Assembly (NCBI GenBank): GCA_027625915.1
Contig: JANTQA010000033.1
Location: 372,001 to 436,000, forward strand
Source: Anaeramoeba flamelloides
Lineage: Eukaryota > Metamonada > Anaeramoebidae
Length of the DNA: 64,000 nucleotides
Direction of reading: 5' to 3'
The position numbers and the translations under genes were made by a program. The notes beneath the pieces are model-generated. The model was given only the letters and a program-made list of their open reading frames with translations. It had not been told where the DNA came from and did not search any database. Of this stretch, positions 24,123 to 35,754 are shown in pieces. Numbering within the stretch: position 1 is the first letter of the stretch; each line of letters begins with the position of its first letter.

Positions 24123-25292
24123 ATGGTAATTAATTCCAAGTTAGAAAAAAACATTCTTGTGAGTGCGATTGAAAGTGGCTCTGGTTGGATATATCTCATC
24201 TTTGTCTTCCATCTTCTTTTAGCAATCTTTTTGCTCTACCAAATAATCCGTACGCGCCACCGTACGCGCAAGGAACATTTAGGGTATTCGCTTATCTTTT
24301 TGTTTAGTTCGCTGATCGTGGCGTTAATCCAAACTCTTTGGCAGGGCTTTTTTGCGCTGTACACACCGAAATTCAACAGCCTGGTTGTGGCGTTAATTGT
24401 GGGCTCGTTTATACCAACGTTTTTACAATTTTCGTCTTTTCTGATCTATGTCTTCTTTTTGATTACCTTGCTGTTCCAAACAAAAAGTGGGCAACACTCC
24501 AAAGGGATCTTCTACTCGAAGATTTTTTTTATCGTTTTGGAACTTCTTTTGTTAGTGTTTGGTTTGGTCTCGTGTGTTGTTGGCGGCCGAGATGAAAACA
24601 AAGTCAAATTTGTCAATTTTGATGACGGCAATTTGTCCTTTACAGCATTGGTCTTTACACTTACGGGGGTTCTCTTATTCGTTTATCTTCTTGCGATCCT
24701 GAAATCGCTCTCGCAACACTTTGTCCCCAAAATGAATTTTTATCAGATCCAAACCTTATTGGTGCTTGTCATCGTAAATATAATTTTATTCTTGGTGCAG
24801 GGCATTTGGTCGATCTGCTCTTTGGCGCACAAAAATAAATTAAATGACATTTTTGACCGCCTTTTCGAACAAAAGGACAAATCTAGTTACTATGCAGTGT
24901 GCTTCTTTTGGAATTTAATTTTCCAATTGTACCCCACGTTCCTTTTAGCCATTTTAACGCACTTAAATATTTTATATTCTTTAAAAACCAAAAGAAAGCT
25001 AATGCTAAATTTCTACCAAAACTCAAATATTGAAACACAAGACAGAGTAATGATCAGCGATGGCTTAAAATCCAGTATGTCCTTTTTGTTCTGCTGTAAT
25101 TGTTGCTGTGGGTGTACGTTTAATTATCCCAAATGGAAAGAAAATCATGAGGGTAAGACAAGCAATCCAATTCCAAATAATGAAAAAAAAAAAAGGTTGT
25201 TGGATATTTCGGATGGTAAATCAGCATCGCCTTCAAACTCAGACGAAGATACAGACTCCTTTATAGACCACGACCAATTACTCATTGATTAA
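24123..25292 (+). CDS. Seven-TM protein, TOM1/THH1/GPR137-like
   Basis: A single-exon 389-aa membrane protein. Hydrophobic segments lie near residues 22-43, 53-74, 87-118, 130-154, 172-195, 209-232 and 257-283, seven in all, with a basic loop RTRHRTRKEH after the first. Topology, length and Trp/Gln-containing TM2 resemble the plant THH1/TOM1/TOM3 and animal GPR137 family, endolysosomal proteins thought to help recruit small GTPases; this assignment is by overall pattern, not by a signature motif. After TM7 comes a Cys cluster (FCCNCCCGC), a likely palmitoylation site, then an acidic Ser-rich cytosolic tail. Codons such as GCG, CGC and GGC make this the least AT-biased gene of the window. The ATG follows a CACAA repeat and no in-frame upstream start is seen. 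Confidence 0.7.
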   Translation: MVINSKLEKNILVSAIESGSGWIYLIFVFHLLLAIFLLYQIIRTRHRTRKEHLGYSLIFLFSSLIVALIQTLWQGFFALYTPKFNSLVVALIVGSFIPTFLQFSSFLIYVFFLITLLFQTKSGQHSKGIFYSKIFFIVLELLLLVFGLVSCVVGGRDENKVKFVNFDDGNLSFTALVFTLTGVLLFVYLLAILKSLSQHFVPKMNFYQIQTLLVLVIVNIILFLVQGIWSICSLAHKNKLNDIFDRLFEQKDKSSYYAVCFFWNLIFQLYPTFLLAILTHLNILYSLKTKRKLMLNFYQNSNIETQDRVMISDGLKSSMSFLFCCNCCCGCTFNYPKWKENHEGKTSNPIPNNEKKKRLLDISDGKSASPSNSDEDTDSFIDHDQLLID

Positions 25293-27174
25293 AAATTAAC
25301 ATTTCCTTTCTGATTATTATTCTTATTATTAGTTTTCATATGCCTTTTTCTTATTATTCCATTTTTTTTTTTATTGTTTATATACCAAGATGAATTAATT
25401 TCGAGATATAAATATATAAATCACAATTTTTTTTGTCCTAATTTTGAAAATTAAATATTTTGTCCTATAGGGAGACTGAAATTAAACGACAATTTCTATA
25501 AAGTCAAAAAGAATGAAGAAAATAACCTTAAGATTAATATAATCAAGCTCTTTTGATTTTAATTTTGTTCAGAATAAATCAAAACAATAAGTTACTTTTA
25601 CAATTTAGAAATTGTTTTTGTTTCAATGGTAAAACTTAAAATTCAGCACATTAACATGTTATTTCGAGATATTCTATATCTAGGTTACCATATTAAACAA
25701 AAGTTAATAAATCTTGGTTAATTTTCCAAAAATTCTTCGGCAACAATTACAAGAAAACTTAAAAACAGAAAAAATTACCATGTCTTTGAAAAGAAAAAGG
25801 TAAATACATGTGAAAGATCTAGAATCTTTTTTTGGGCGTCTTTTCAAATGAGGATATTATTTATCTTTAAAATAAATTGAAGATTGATCCAAAAATTTCA
25901 TTGGTTTTTCAGAAAATTCAATAAAATCCCTTCATTAATTAACTTGAACCCAGAAAAATAATTTGTAAATAACTATGATCCTAAAAACTTGTACCTTTAA
26001 ATTCAAGAATTTAACTGTATAAAAAAAAAATAAAATTTATAAAATATTTTTTTATTTTGTTGTTTTTCTCAAGTTGTCATCAATTGATAAATCAAACTTT
26101 AAATCCTTTCAACAACAAATAAAAAAAACTTTGAAGATAACAATTCATAAAATTAAGAAGAATTCAGAATATTTTTCATTCCATTAGTGATAAAAAATAT
26201 TCTTCTCATATTTTGTTAACTTTTTGATTTTTATTCCCCATAAGTAAATTTCGTCACAAGGTGTTTTATTAACTCTAAATTAGTTTTACAGAGTGGGAAC
26301 TAACTTATAATTCCCAGAATTATTGTAAAAAAAAATATTTCAAGGTTTGGAAATGCAATTAAATTGATTTACGAGTTGGGGTTTTAATGGGAATAAAATA
26401 TCGATTTTTAATAGGCAATAAAATACATTTTGAAAACCAAAAATACTAGTATATATTGCAACAAAAAAAAATAATATAAGTTTTTTTTTGGAAGTTTCAG
26501 AAGTTTTATTTGAAATTCTATGATTTTTATTGGGGTATTGAAAAAAAAAAAATGATTAATAAAAAATACTATCTAAAACTAAATTTTTTAGTATGTATTT
26601 TTTATTCAAATATTGAATATTATAATAGAAATATATTAAAAATTAACTATATGTTTTATGTACAAATAAGACCTGAAAAATGGTTGAAATCAACCAAACC
26701 AAAGAAAAAGTTGATGGATTTCTAATGAAATATAAAAATTCTGTTTTTTTTTTTTTTTTTTGAAAGGAGTATATAAAACCTTATCAAGTCTGATATATAC
26801 ATATATACGTTTTCCAGAATTTTCAAATTAGTGATTATTTTTTCGAGTTCTATCTTATCGATGGATAAAAAAAATTATAATGTATATCGTTTTCTTTCTG
26901 CTGTGATTATTTTTTTTTGATATTTGATCTAAGAAAAAAAACCAATAACTTAGTATCTGTCTGAATGGTCTTCACAATTTTATATAAAATTCTATTTAGA
27001 AAAAAATATTTTTTGATCTGAAATTTTAAAAATTTTCAAATAATTCTTGAAAGAATTTTAAAATTAAAATTAAGAAAAAACCTTTTCAAAGTAAATACAC
27101 TTTAAAAACAATTAGATAATTTAAAAAAAAAAAAAAAAATTACCTTTTTTTATAACATAACGAAAATAATTTTC

Positions 27175-27681
27175 CAGTAAAGTGGGGGGCAGTTGTAGGG
27201 AGTAAAATACATTTATATAAAGGTTGTGAATCAAGATTTCAAGAAAATTTTATTTTGTAAATTTCAAAATTCAAATCATTTTTCTTGTTTTTTTTTTTTT
27301 TTTTTTTTTTTTTATTAATCTAATTGATTTACATTTTTTTTTATCGAAAGACCGATAGCCACTTGTTAAAAAAGTTTGTTATTTTAATACCACTAAAACA
27401 GCAAGAATGATTTTAGAGAATAAAGTTTGATTTCTAACGAACTTTTCTTTGTATCTTCAATTTTAGATTAAAATGAACATTATTGTTGTTTTTGTCAATA
27501 TAACCCCAAGAATTTGATTTTTTCTATTTTTAAGAAAATATTTTGATTTATTAGTTTTTTTATTTGTTGCTGGTACCAACAATTCTTTGATGTATATTAT
27601 ACCACAAAATTCGTTTTTGTTCTTCAAAATTCAATTATAAAAAATAATTGATATTTGAAAAAAAAGTTGGGCCACTTTACA
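27175..27681 (+). mobile_element. ~510-bp DNA transposon relative, copy 1
   Basis: The left end CAGTAAAGTGGGGGGC and the right end, inverse CTGTAAAGTGGCCCAAC, make imperfect terminal repeats. The body shares blocks with 41030-41722: GTAAAATACAT...TTTAAAGG near the left end and an ATAGCCACTTGTTAAAAAAG-like block in the middle. Non-coding. Boundaries are good to about 10 bp. Confidence 0.5.
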
Positions 27682-27877
27682 GTCAGTTCTACTTTTAAAG
27701 CACAAACTTCTACAAAATTTAAGGCTCAATAAAAATCTCAAATTAAAGAACAAAATTCAGATTCTACTCTAATAAATTGTAAAAAAAAAAAATTCCAAAA
27801 ATTGTGCCTAAATTTGAGATTTTTTTGTGCCTTAAATTGAGTTTTAGGTTTTTGCCTTTAAAATGGAACAAACTGCA
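27678..27877. mobile_element. 200-bp TA-flanked hairpin element, copy 1
   Basis: It begins TACAGTCAGTTCTACTTTTA and ends in the approximate inverse. The two arms carry mirrored AAATTTAAGGC and TCTCAAATTAA blocks around a short AT-rich loop. It belongs to the same family as 48890-49088 and 50054-50255 and is the most decayed of the three. CAGT ends next to TA are the style of Tc1/mariner miniature elements. It abuts or sits in the right end of the preceding element. Confidence 0.7.
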
Positions 27878-28729
27878 ATATTAAAAAAGTTTTGTACTTC
27901 AAAATTTTAATCTAAATTTCTTTTACTTAATTTCATTAAAAAATATAATTATAATTTTAATAATTTTATAAATTTGTTTCAGAATATTTATATAATAGAA
28001 GTCTTAAATAGTTCTTTTGAAATATATTGATTAATTTCATGATATCTTTGAAACCCTTTTCAGGTTTTTTTTTAAAAAAAGTTGATATTACCATCTTCAG
28101 AAATTCAAAAATTGAAAACTATTTTTTGATTTTAAATAAAAATAATTTTTCTAATTTTGATTAAAAATGAATTAATTATTCAAACAAACTCACGTATATG
28201 GATATCATTATAAACTTACAACAACTTTGAATTATAAAGTATAAGCCTAATTATAAAGATAAATCCATTTTAGAAAATCAAATATTTTTTTTTCTAAAAG
28301 ATAATCATAATTAATTTTGGTTAAAAAGTTTAGTGTTTATATAAAGTGAAACCCTTATTTGAATAAAGGTGATACTTTTTTTCAAATAACAGCCTCTAAA
28401 CTATATTTAAAGGATGAACTCCAACTTTATTAAAATAGAAAATTCAAAAAAAGTTTTATAAAAACTCACATTTTTTAAACAACTTTTTAAAAAAATAATT
28501 TCTTTTTTTTTTATAATTTTAATAATATATTAGTTAAATGTTTTAGTCTAAAAAATAAGATTTAGATTTGTTTGATTTAAATTAAAATAATATTTTTAGA
28601 TATTTTTTTTTATTTAAATATTTCAGAGAGAGAAACTTACCACAGTTTATTTTTTTAAAAAATAAAATCACTTATAATTTACAAAGGAATAAATTAACTG
28701 AAGATTAAAGATGTCATTGCTATTTAAGG

Positions 28730-29307
28730 TATTTCCAAAAAAGTCTGGGCATTTTTTTTTCGATTTCATAAAAAATCATCTTTGTTAGTAAAAGTAATAC
28801 ATTAATTGGCATTACCAATTTAAGTTTAATATTAATACCGATTGAATAAATAGCTAAGGTATTTATTTCAAAATATATTTGATTAAATAAATTCCAAAAA
28901 ATGAAAAAAAAATAGCACTTTTTTAGTTAAAAAGAAGGTACGACCGATTTCCATAAAAAACTGGAAATATAGAAAGGGTAGAAAGGATTTTTTAAACAAT
29001 AAAATACAGTTATATATTTTCAATTCTATTTGAAAATTGATTGAGATTAATCAAGTTTTGAAAACCATTTTTTCAATCAAAAAATAAATAATAAACACCA
29101 ATTTTCACATATAAAAAATATCAGATAAAATCGAGATCAGAAAATTTAATATCTTTTCTTTATTTAATACAATATAAAGAAACAAATTGAATTATTATCA
29201 AGAATCTATAAATGGTTGGTAATGATTTTGGATGTTTAAATACTTTTTTGAAGATTGGGTTTAAAAGATCTATTTTAAAATAACTTTACCCCAATTTATT
29301 GGAAATA
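28730..29307 (-). mobile_element. 578-bp non-autonomous DNA transposon, copy 2 (inverted)
   Basis: Reverse-complement copy of 20650-21227. It opens TATTTCCAAAAAAGTCTGGG and closes with CCCCAATTTATTGGAAATA. Length is identical to the other two full copies (578 bp). The internal block GGTACGACCGATTTCCATAA is the inverse of that in copy 1. No ORF. Confidence 0.75.
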
Positions 29308-29867
29308 GCTTATAATATAGTAAAAAATTATATAATCAAGGGATTTCATTTTTTTCTTTTCTTTTTAAGATCAATATTTGTAGAATAAATGATGAAAATT
29401 TCCAAAAAAAAAATCACTTCAATTGCTTTTTCCTTTTTCTAAAAAGAGTTAAAAAGTTCAACTTTCTTCTTTGAAAATTCTATTTGTAAAAAAAAAATCT
29501 GGGAAACAAAGTGAGTTTTTTTTTTTTTTCCAAGTTATTATGTGAATGCCAGTAAGTAAATGAATTGACTATTCACTCGCACTCTTGGATAACAAGGCAA
29601 ACATTTGATCTTTAGGGATTGTGAAATTATTTCCTCACTTCCATTTGAGTTCCAGACTCGACTGTTATTTCCCAATTATAACTAAAAATTTTTATTTTAA
29701 GAGCTCAAATATTTATGTAATTATTCATTGAAAAAAAACCTGGAACTTTTCAAAACCAATTCGAAATAATATTTTAAGAAATAATATTTCGAATGATTTA
29801 ATTCATCTTCCTTATTGAACTTTGAGATAAAATTTTAATTATGACTATCTGATCTTAATAGCCTATT

Positions 29868-30085
29868 GGAGAAGAGCGGGCTTGAATAATGTGGGTTAAG
29901 CTATCTAGACCTTATACTTGAAAAGGAAATTCAATAATATGATTGGCATGGATTCATTACGTGATTAATGAATTTGGTATGAGTGAATCCAAATAAAGCA
30001 TTACAGTGATCAAAATAATGCGTGTACAAAGACTATAATCCATGTTTCAAAATATCATCAGTACTATTTTTTCTTCTTGTACCAA
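29868..30085 (-). pseudogene. Decayed LINE-like (non-LTR) trace
   Basis: On the minus strand a broken frame reads YFDHCNALFGF followed by THTKFINHVMN. This resembles the DYCNxLxxG...L..VxN stretch that follows the reverse-transcriptase palm in many non-LTR elements. Base composition is less AT-rich than the flanks, as expected of old coding DNA. The frame is interrupted on both sides and no RT catalytic motif is present, so it is at best a short fossil fragment. Confidence 0.3.
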
Positions 30086-30863
30086 TGCAACATCCTATCT
30101 TCTACCAAATAGTATACCTAAGTTCATATCAATTTTGAAAGTAAACTTATGGATATTTTCAGTAAAATTTAAATTATTAAAGCAAATAGTTGAAAATTTT
30201 CCAAATATTTACCTCTTTTAAAAAATTTTTTGAGATTTTTGATTGATAAAAATTTTCAGAAAAATTTACTTTACCAATTGAGATAAACTTTGCAATTTGA
30301 TCCTTCATTTTTAGAATTTCTTTTTAAATAATAGAACTTTAAGTAACCAATATCATATTTTTTTAGGGTTTATTATCAGTTTCTTTGATTGGTTAATGTA
30401 TAGGTCTTCTATAACAAAAAAAACACGCTTTTTATTTTGAAACATACTTTAAATTTTTTTGCACGCTTTATTTTGACTACAGTATTTGAAAAAAAAAAAT
30501 AATTTTATTTTTATTATAACTCAAATATTATAAATATCACAAGACAGATATAAGAATTGTTATTTTGCTAATGAAGTTTCTTATTCTTTGTAACAAAATC
30601 GTGTTTAATAATTCAGTCTTCAAAATCTCAATCAAATAAAAATTGGATTGAAATCGAAGCAAAGATATTTAAATAAGAAAGGTTAGGTTAAGAGAGAATA
30701 AAAGAAAAGAAAAGAAAAGAATTAAGCAAAGGAGGATAGACAACCGAAGAAGGAGAAGGGGGAACGACAATGAAAATTAAGTGGTTGGTATTGGTTCTAA
30801 TTTATAAACATGTGACAAAACTTGATAATGATAAAATCTATGTAGAAAAAAAAAAAAAATCCA

Positions 30864-31964
30864 TTAATACTCCGAATAGAAAATGTTTGCTGCAACTCCA
30901 ACATCCCCGTTTGACCTTTGTAATAATACTTTTGTGTTTTCTTTTGGAACACCAAACTCGACGAGTGTTTGTATAAGGGATTCATCAAATTCTTGTTCTT
31001 TTTTTTGTTCATCAACCCTGATTTTTTCATTCATACGATTTTTCATTAATTCATCCAGTAATTTGAATTTTTCTTTATTCAAACTTATTGTAGTATTAAC
31101 CTTTGACTGGATTTCTTTGGTTTTGTTTTCGATTTCTGTCAGATAATTTTCAAAATCTTGTGTTTTGCTAAGTGTTGTTGTTTCGATTTGGTTATTGTTA
31201 CTCGTTTCTTTTCGAATTTTTTTTTTGTTAGTTGTTTGTTTTGTTTCCAGCATATTTTTTGGTGGTGGTGGCATTGTTCCAAAGGAAAAGGAATTCTTTT
31301 GAGGTGGTGGGGGGATTGTTTTTAAAGAGAAAAAATTGTTTTTTGGTGGTGGTGGTATTGTCCCAAAGGAAAAGGAATTCTTTTGGGGTGGTGGTGGGAT
31401 CTTGGTAAAAGTTGTGGTTTTGTTGTCGAATTTGTTTAGATCCCGTTTTTTTTGTTTGTTGATTTCTTGTTCACGTTCACGTTCCTGGTTGTACTTTTCT
31501 TTTTGCAATTGTGCAATCTTGTGTTTCAGTTGCCTTAACTGATCTAATTTTACTTTTTTTTCGTTCTGTAATTTGTTTTGTTGTTCTTTGATTTCTTTGA
31601 TTTTCTTTTCTTGAAGTTCTCTGTCTTTTTGATCCTTTCGAATCTTGACCACCTGCTGTTCTTGGTACAAAATAGCAAAAAAAGTTGAAAAAATTCGTGG
31701 ATATTTGAGTACCTTTTTAGCAAGCTTTCGGATTTTTTGATTGTCACTCAAGTACATCTCTTGAATCTTGTCAGAAAGATTATAAGAATCGTCAAATAGT
31801 AACTCACAAAAATCATGAAATCCTTCCATCGATCGAAATACTTTGAATAATTGTTCTTTGTTTGGTTGTTTTTGCTTATTCTTTGTTTTGGCTTTGGTTT
31901 TGTTTTCGTTTGTCAAATCTTTTGGGTCAGTTTTTGTCTTTTCTTTTGTTCCTTTTGTTGACAT
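30864..31964 (-). CDS. Coiled-coil, proline-repeat protein with C-terminal UBA domain
   Basis: A single-exon 366-aa protein of no named family that I recognise. Residues 1-36 are Lys/Thr-rich. A short helical domain (about 37-100, MEGFHDFCELLFDD) follows. Residues about 105-175 form a K/E/Q-rich coiled coil. Next come four proline repeats with the pattern PPPPQKNSFSFGT or PPPPKNNFFSLKT (about 190-240), possible SH3, WW or profilin ligands. A second helical stretch precedes a UBA domain at about 327-366 (ESLIQTLVEFGVPKENTKV, RSNGDVGVAANIF), the three-helix fold that binds ubiquitin. The plan resembles ubiquitin-binding adaptor proteins; partner and pathway cannot be told from sequence. The start is the first ATG, with no upstream extension. 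Confidence 0.8.
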   Translation of the reverse strand: MSTKGTKEKTKTDPKDLTNENKTKAKTKNKQKQPNKEQLFKVFRSMEGFHDFCELLFDDSYNLSDKIQEMYLSDNQKIRKLAKKVLKYPRIFSTFFAILYQEQQVVKIRKDQKDRELQEKKIKEIKEQQNKLQNEKKVKLDQLRQLKHKIAQLQKEKYNQEREREQEINKQKKRDLNKFDNKTTTFTKIPPPPQKNSFSFGTIPPPPKNNFFSLKTIPPPPQKNSFSFGTMPPPPKNMLETKQTTNKKKIRKETSNNNQIETTTLSKTQDFENYLTEIENKTKEIQSKVNTTISLNKEKFKLLDELMKNRMNEKIRVDEQKKEQEFDESLIQTLVEFGVPKENTKVLLQRSNGDVGVAANIFYSEY

Positions 31965-34900
31965 TTTCTATTTGGAATTTTGAATTAGGAATATTTTCGG
32001 TTGGGTAGAATTGTTAAAAAATATATTTGATGAAAATTTGAATTTTCTTTCAATTTCTTTTCCCAATGATAAAAGAACATAGATCAAATAGATTATGAAT
32101 GATTGAATGGCGAAAATGGGAACTATGTTGATCTTTATTTCAAATTATCCGAGATCTACTTTGTAATCTTTAATTAAGAAAATATTTCAAGTAGCTTTGA
32201 AATATTCAACATTGTTATTACTCTTGAAAGATATACACCCCGAAACGATTTCTTATCATACATTAGAAAGGTATTTCTAAAAGATTGGTCCATATGATTA
32301 GAACTTTTGTCTTCTGATTATATTCAATTATTTTTGCAAAAAATTGTTTTTTTTGATTTTTTTTTGTAATCTTAAAAAGTTTCATTTCCAAATCCCTTAT
32401 GAAAACTGTTCATTGTAAAATAAAAAGATCAAAATTTTCAGTCAGTTTTCCAAAATAACCACATAACCAAGAATTAAATTAAACCATCAAAGCCCCCAAT
32501 TCTGGTTAGGGGAATTTAATAATTTAAGTTGAGTTATAGGAAATAATATGAAATTTTTGATGATTATAAAACCTTTCTTGGAAAGATAAATAAAAATTTT
32601 GAAACATTTATTGTGTAACAAATAGTATAGTTAATAAGGGTTTGATTCAGTTAGTTTTTAATTGAAGTCAGTTCCTTGTAAGAGTATACTACATAACCTT
32701 GAAAAATTTTTGAAAAACAATTATCTATTGCATATTTTTCACCTCGTACAGACTTGACTTAGAATAAACAGTTTTTTTTTTCTTAGAGATCTTTGATAAA
32801 ATATTATTTATGAAGATATTTTATAATTTTAGTTGAAAAATTCAATTTTCCAATTCAATAAATGATTTTTTTGTAATTAAATACAGCCAAAAAATTTGAA
32901 TATTTTGATCTTTACAGTTAAAAGGTAATAATCAGAAATTTTAAAATTATTTTAAATTTGATAAATATCTTTCAAATAGGTGTTTAACTTTTTTGACTAT
33001 TGGAAATAATTTAATTGATCTAAATAAAAAGATAAATATTTTTTTTTTGATTTTATAAAAATTTTTTGTTTATTTTAAGAAAGAAAGGTAAGTTTTGTAA
33101 AATATTATTTTAATTTCTAAAATTAAAAAAAAACAAAGGTACTCTACGACACTTTATAGACACTTTATTTTTTTTTTTTTAAATTATTTTTGAAATATAC
33201 GAAGAATTAAATCAATTCTCAGTTTATTTCAAAATTTTAAAAAAACATAAGTTAGATTTTCTTGGGTTTTCTTTTTATTTGGAATGTCGATAGATTTTCA
33301 TTAGGTTTTTTTTTACTTTTTAAAATAAACCCAAAATTTATTAAAATTATCTGTTTAATTCAAAAAGGAAAAAAAACCTAGAAAACTTCACTAAATAAAA
33401 TAGAAAACATCAAAAAGACCTAGAATACTTAAAAAATAAAACAGAAAACTTCAAGAAAAACAAGGCACTTGAAGGTACTTTATATACACATTCGGTGTTT
33501 TCCAGAATTTAATCGAAGATAATAAAATTATAGATTTTACTCTATTCTTTTGGAATGGGGAAAGCTGAATACAATATTTATCATGTATATTTTTATTTTA
33601 GATTCCCAATTTATTATAATAGTGTAGTTTTTTTCAAAACTATTACTGTTAGAATCAAATTATATTAATGAAAATTTCTCTCAGAAAGTCGATTATGAAG
33701 CTTTATTAAATTTAAAGAAATATCATTTCTAATTGATTTTGTAAAGATATTTTGATTTTATTTTCAACTCAAAATTTTCCAAATATTTTCTAAAATTGAT
33801 ATGGCAATGCGAATTGAATTTAGAAAGATCTTGAGATTTTTTAGAATAATAATTGATGGAATAATCTGTGTATAGAAATAAAAATATTACATTTATTAAA
33901 TGGATAATAACAGTAGATATTAAAATAAATATACTGAAATTGAGAAATCTCATAAAAAAAAAAAAAATTACTGAAATTACATTTTTAAAAATTTTAAAAT
34001 TTTATATTTTATACTTTTCTCACAATCAAAATTCAAATTTAGTTTCAAAAAATTTTTTAAAAAAATATGATTAAAGACTAGGCTTTGTGTTTATCAAATA
34101 GTATTTTAACCTTTATATGCAATATAATATAAAATTAGAACTCAGGATCTTCAAAATATTCCCCAATTAGGATCAAAATAGCATTTTTTGAAATTTTTTT
34201 GAATGAAAAATGAACAAAATATTTAGAGATACATAAACTCAAACACATTTTACTTCGGAAGCTAAAAATGAAAAATTACTGAAATTTTCTAATCGGAAAA
34301 AAAAATCGAGTATATCAAACAATGGTCAAAAACAACTCTAACTCGAAAAGATCATATTTTCTATGATTTTTGGAAATTGATTTCCATTGATTGTTTTGTA
34401 TCTCTATAAATTAGATTGATTCAATTTGTGAAGTTGTGGATTTCTCTTAATTTTTTGTTTTTTGATTTTGATTCATTTTATTTTTTCTCTAATTGAAGTT
34501 CTCAATAACTCTTTTGGGGTATACTATCTTCTTGATTTGATTTTTTAAAAGAAGGTGTAATTACAAACATATAAAAAATCCTTTTTATTTTTGTTTGGAA
34601 TTTTTTTTAGTTTTTTATTTCTCTCAAAAAATAATTAGTTGTATCAAAACACTTTTTACAGAGGTTTTATGGGAAATTTTTTGAAGAATTTTTCATCCAA
34701 GGATCTTTTCGAAATTAAGTTTGCAAAAATTAGTCAGTTTGTTTTTTAATTTTTTTAAAAAACAAACAGTTAAATGAAAAAAAAAATGAACTTTTAATAT
34801 TCGGAAATGGGAATTTGGATGGATTTAAAACTATAAAAACCCGTCCCCCTATTTTCTTATCAAAATGTATTTTTAGAGGAAAAAACACTTATTATAAATC

Positions 34901-35754
34901 AAAAAATATGTATTTCCTACATTTTAAACTTTTAGTATAATTTTTAAACTCCTATTAATTTCCTTCCTTGGTCGATAAAGCAAACTAGTCAATTCTAGAC
35001 AAGGTGGTAATCTTTTAAAAATTTTCTAACAAGAAATTTTCTCTAAAAGCAGATTTATTACAATTTTTCTTTTTCATTTTTTGATACTAAGATTGACAAT
35101 TTTTGAAAAAAATATTTCATTTTTTACTTCTAAGATCTAACTGTGCAAAAATTTGTTATATTTATCAACACTATAAATAATGAATAGAGCTGACATAATG
35201 TTCCTTTTCAATTTGGAAAGTGGTTATTAACCAGATATCTACTTGATTTTAAAATTTTCCAAAGTTTATGAAAAGCATATAAATATATTTAAATATAATG
35301 AGGGTACCTCGTGCAGTGGGGGGTATAAAAAATGGATTTTAAAAATTGCCATCCGTTATCTGCAAATTTAAAAAAATTTCGATCAAAAAATTCAATTTTG
35401 GTTGAAAATATTGGTAAAACCTCAATTTTTGATATTTTGAGTTCTCTTCAAGTAAAATCAAGTCGAAAGTTTTTTTATCAATAATAGAATGTGATTCAAT
35501 AGTATCTGTGCCAAAAAATCAATTAGTCCTTATAAAATAATTTTGGATAAGAGATGATTACAAAAAGATTATTCAAATATATGGATATTTTACAAACCAA
35601 CAAGTTACAAAGTGACGACACTGAAAAATATGATCAGCCCTTTCTAGGAATTGGAAAACTGGAAATGTTCATGAAACTAAAAATTTAAAATTAGATTTTT
35701 TTATTAATTTAGGAAATACAATAAAAAAAAAAAAAAGAAATTCAAAGAAATAGC
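31965..35754. other. Intergenic region, mostly featureless
   Basis: This lies upstream of the UBA gene and downstream of the PHD-Swi5 gene. An AT-rich repeat cluster at about 33130-33550 shares ACTCTACRRCACTT and ACTCTATTCTTTTG motifs with 19780-20225, without clean termini. Elsewhere I see only low-complexity sequence. Short frames such as 33729-33953 (-) have no coding character. Confidence 0.5.

Larger units (their letters stand above)
25293..30863. other. Convergent repeat-rich intergenic region
   Basis: This 5.6-kb stretch lies between the 3' ends of the 7TM gene (+) and the UBA gene (-). Nothing gene-like is visible in 25293-27170. The rest holds a ~500-bp element (27175-27681), a 200-bp hairpin element (27678-27877), an inverted 578-bp element (28730-29307) and a decayed LINE-like trace (about 29868-30085). 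Remaining frames are low-complexity. Confidence 0.55.
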
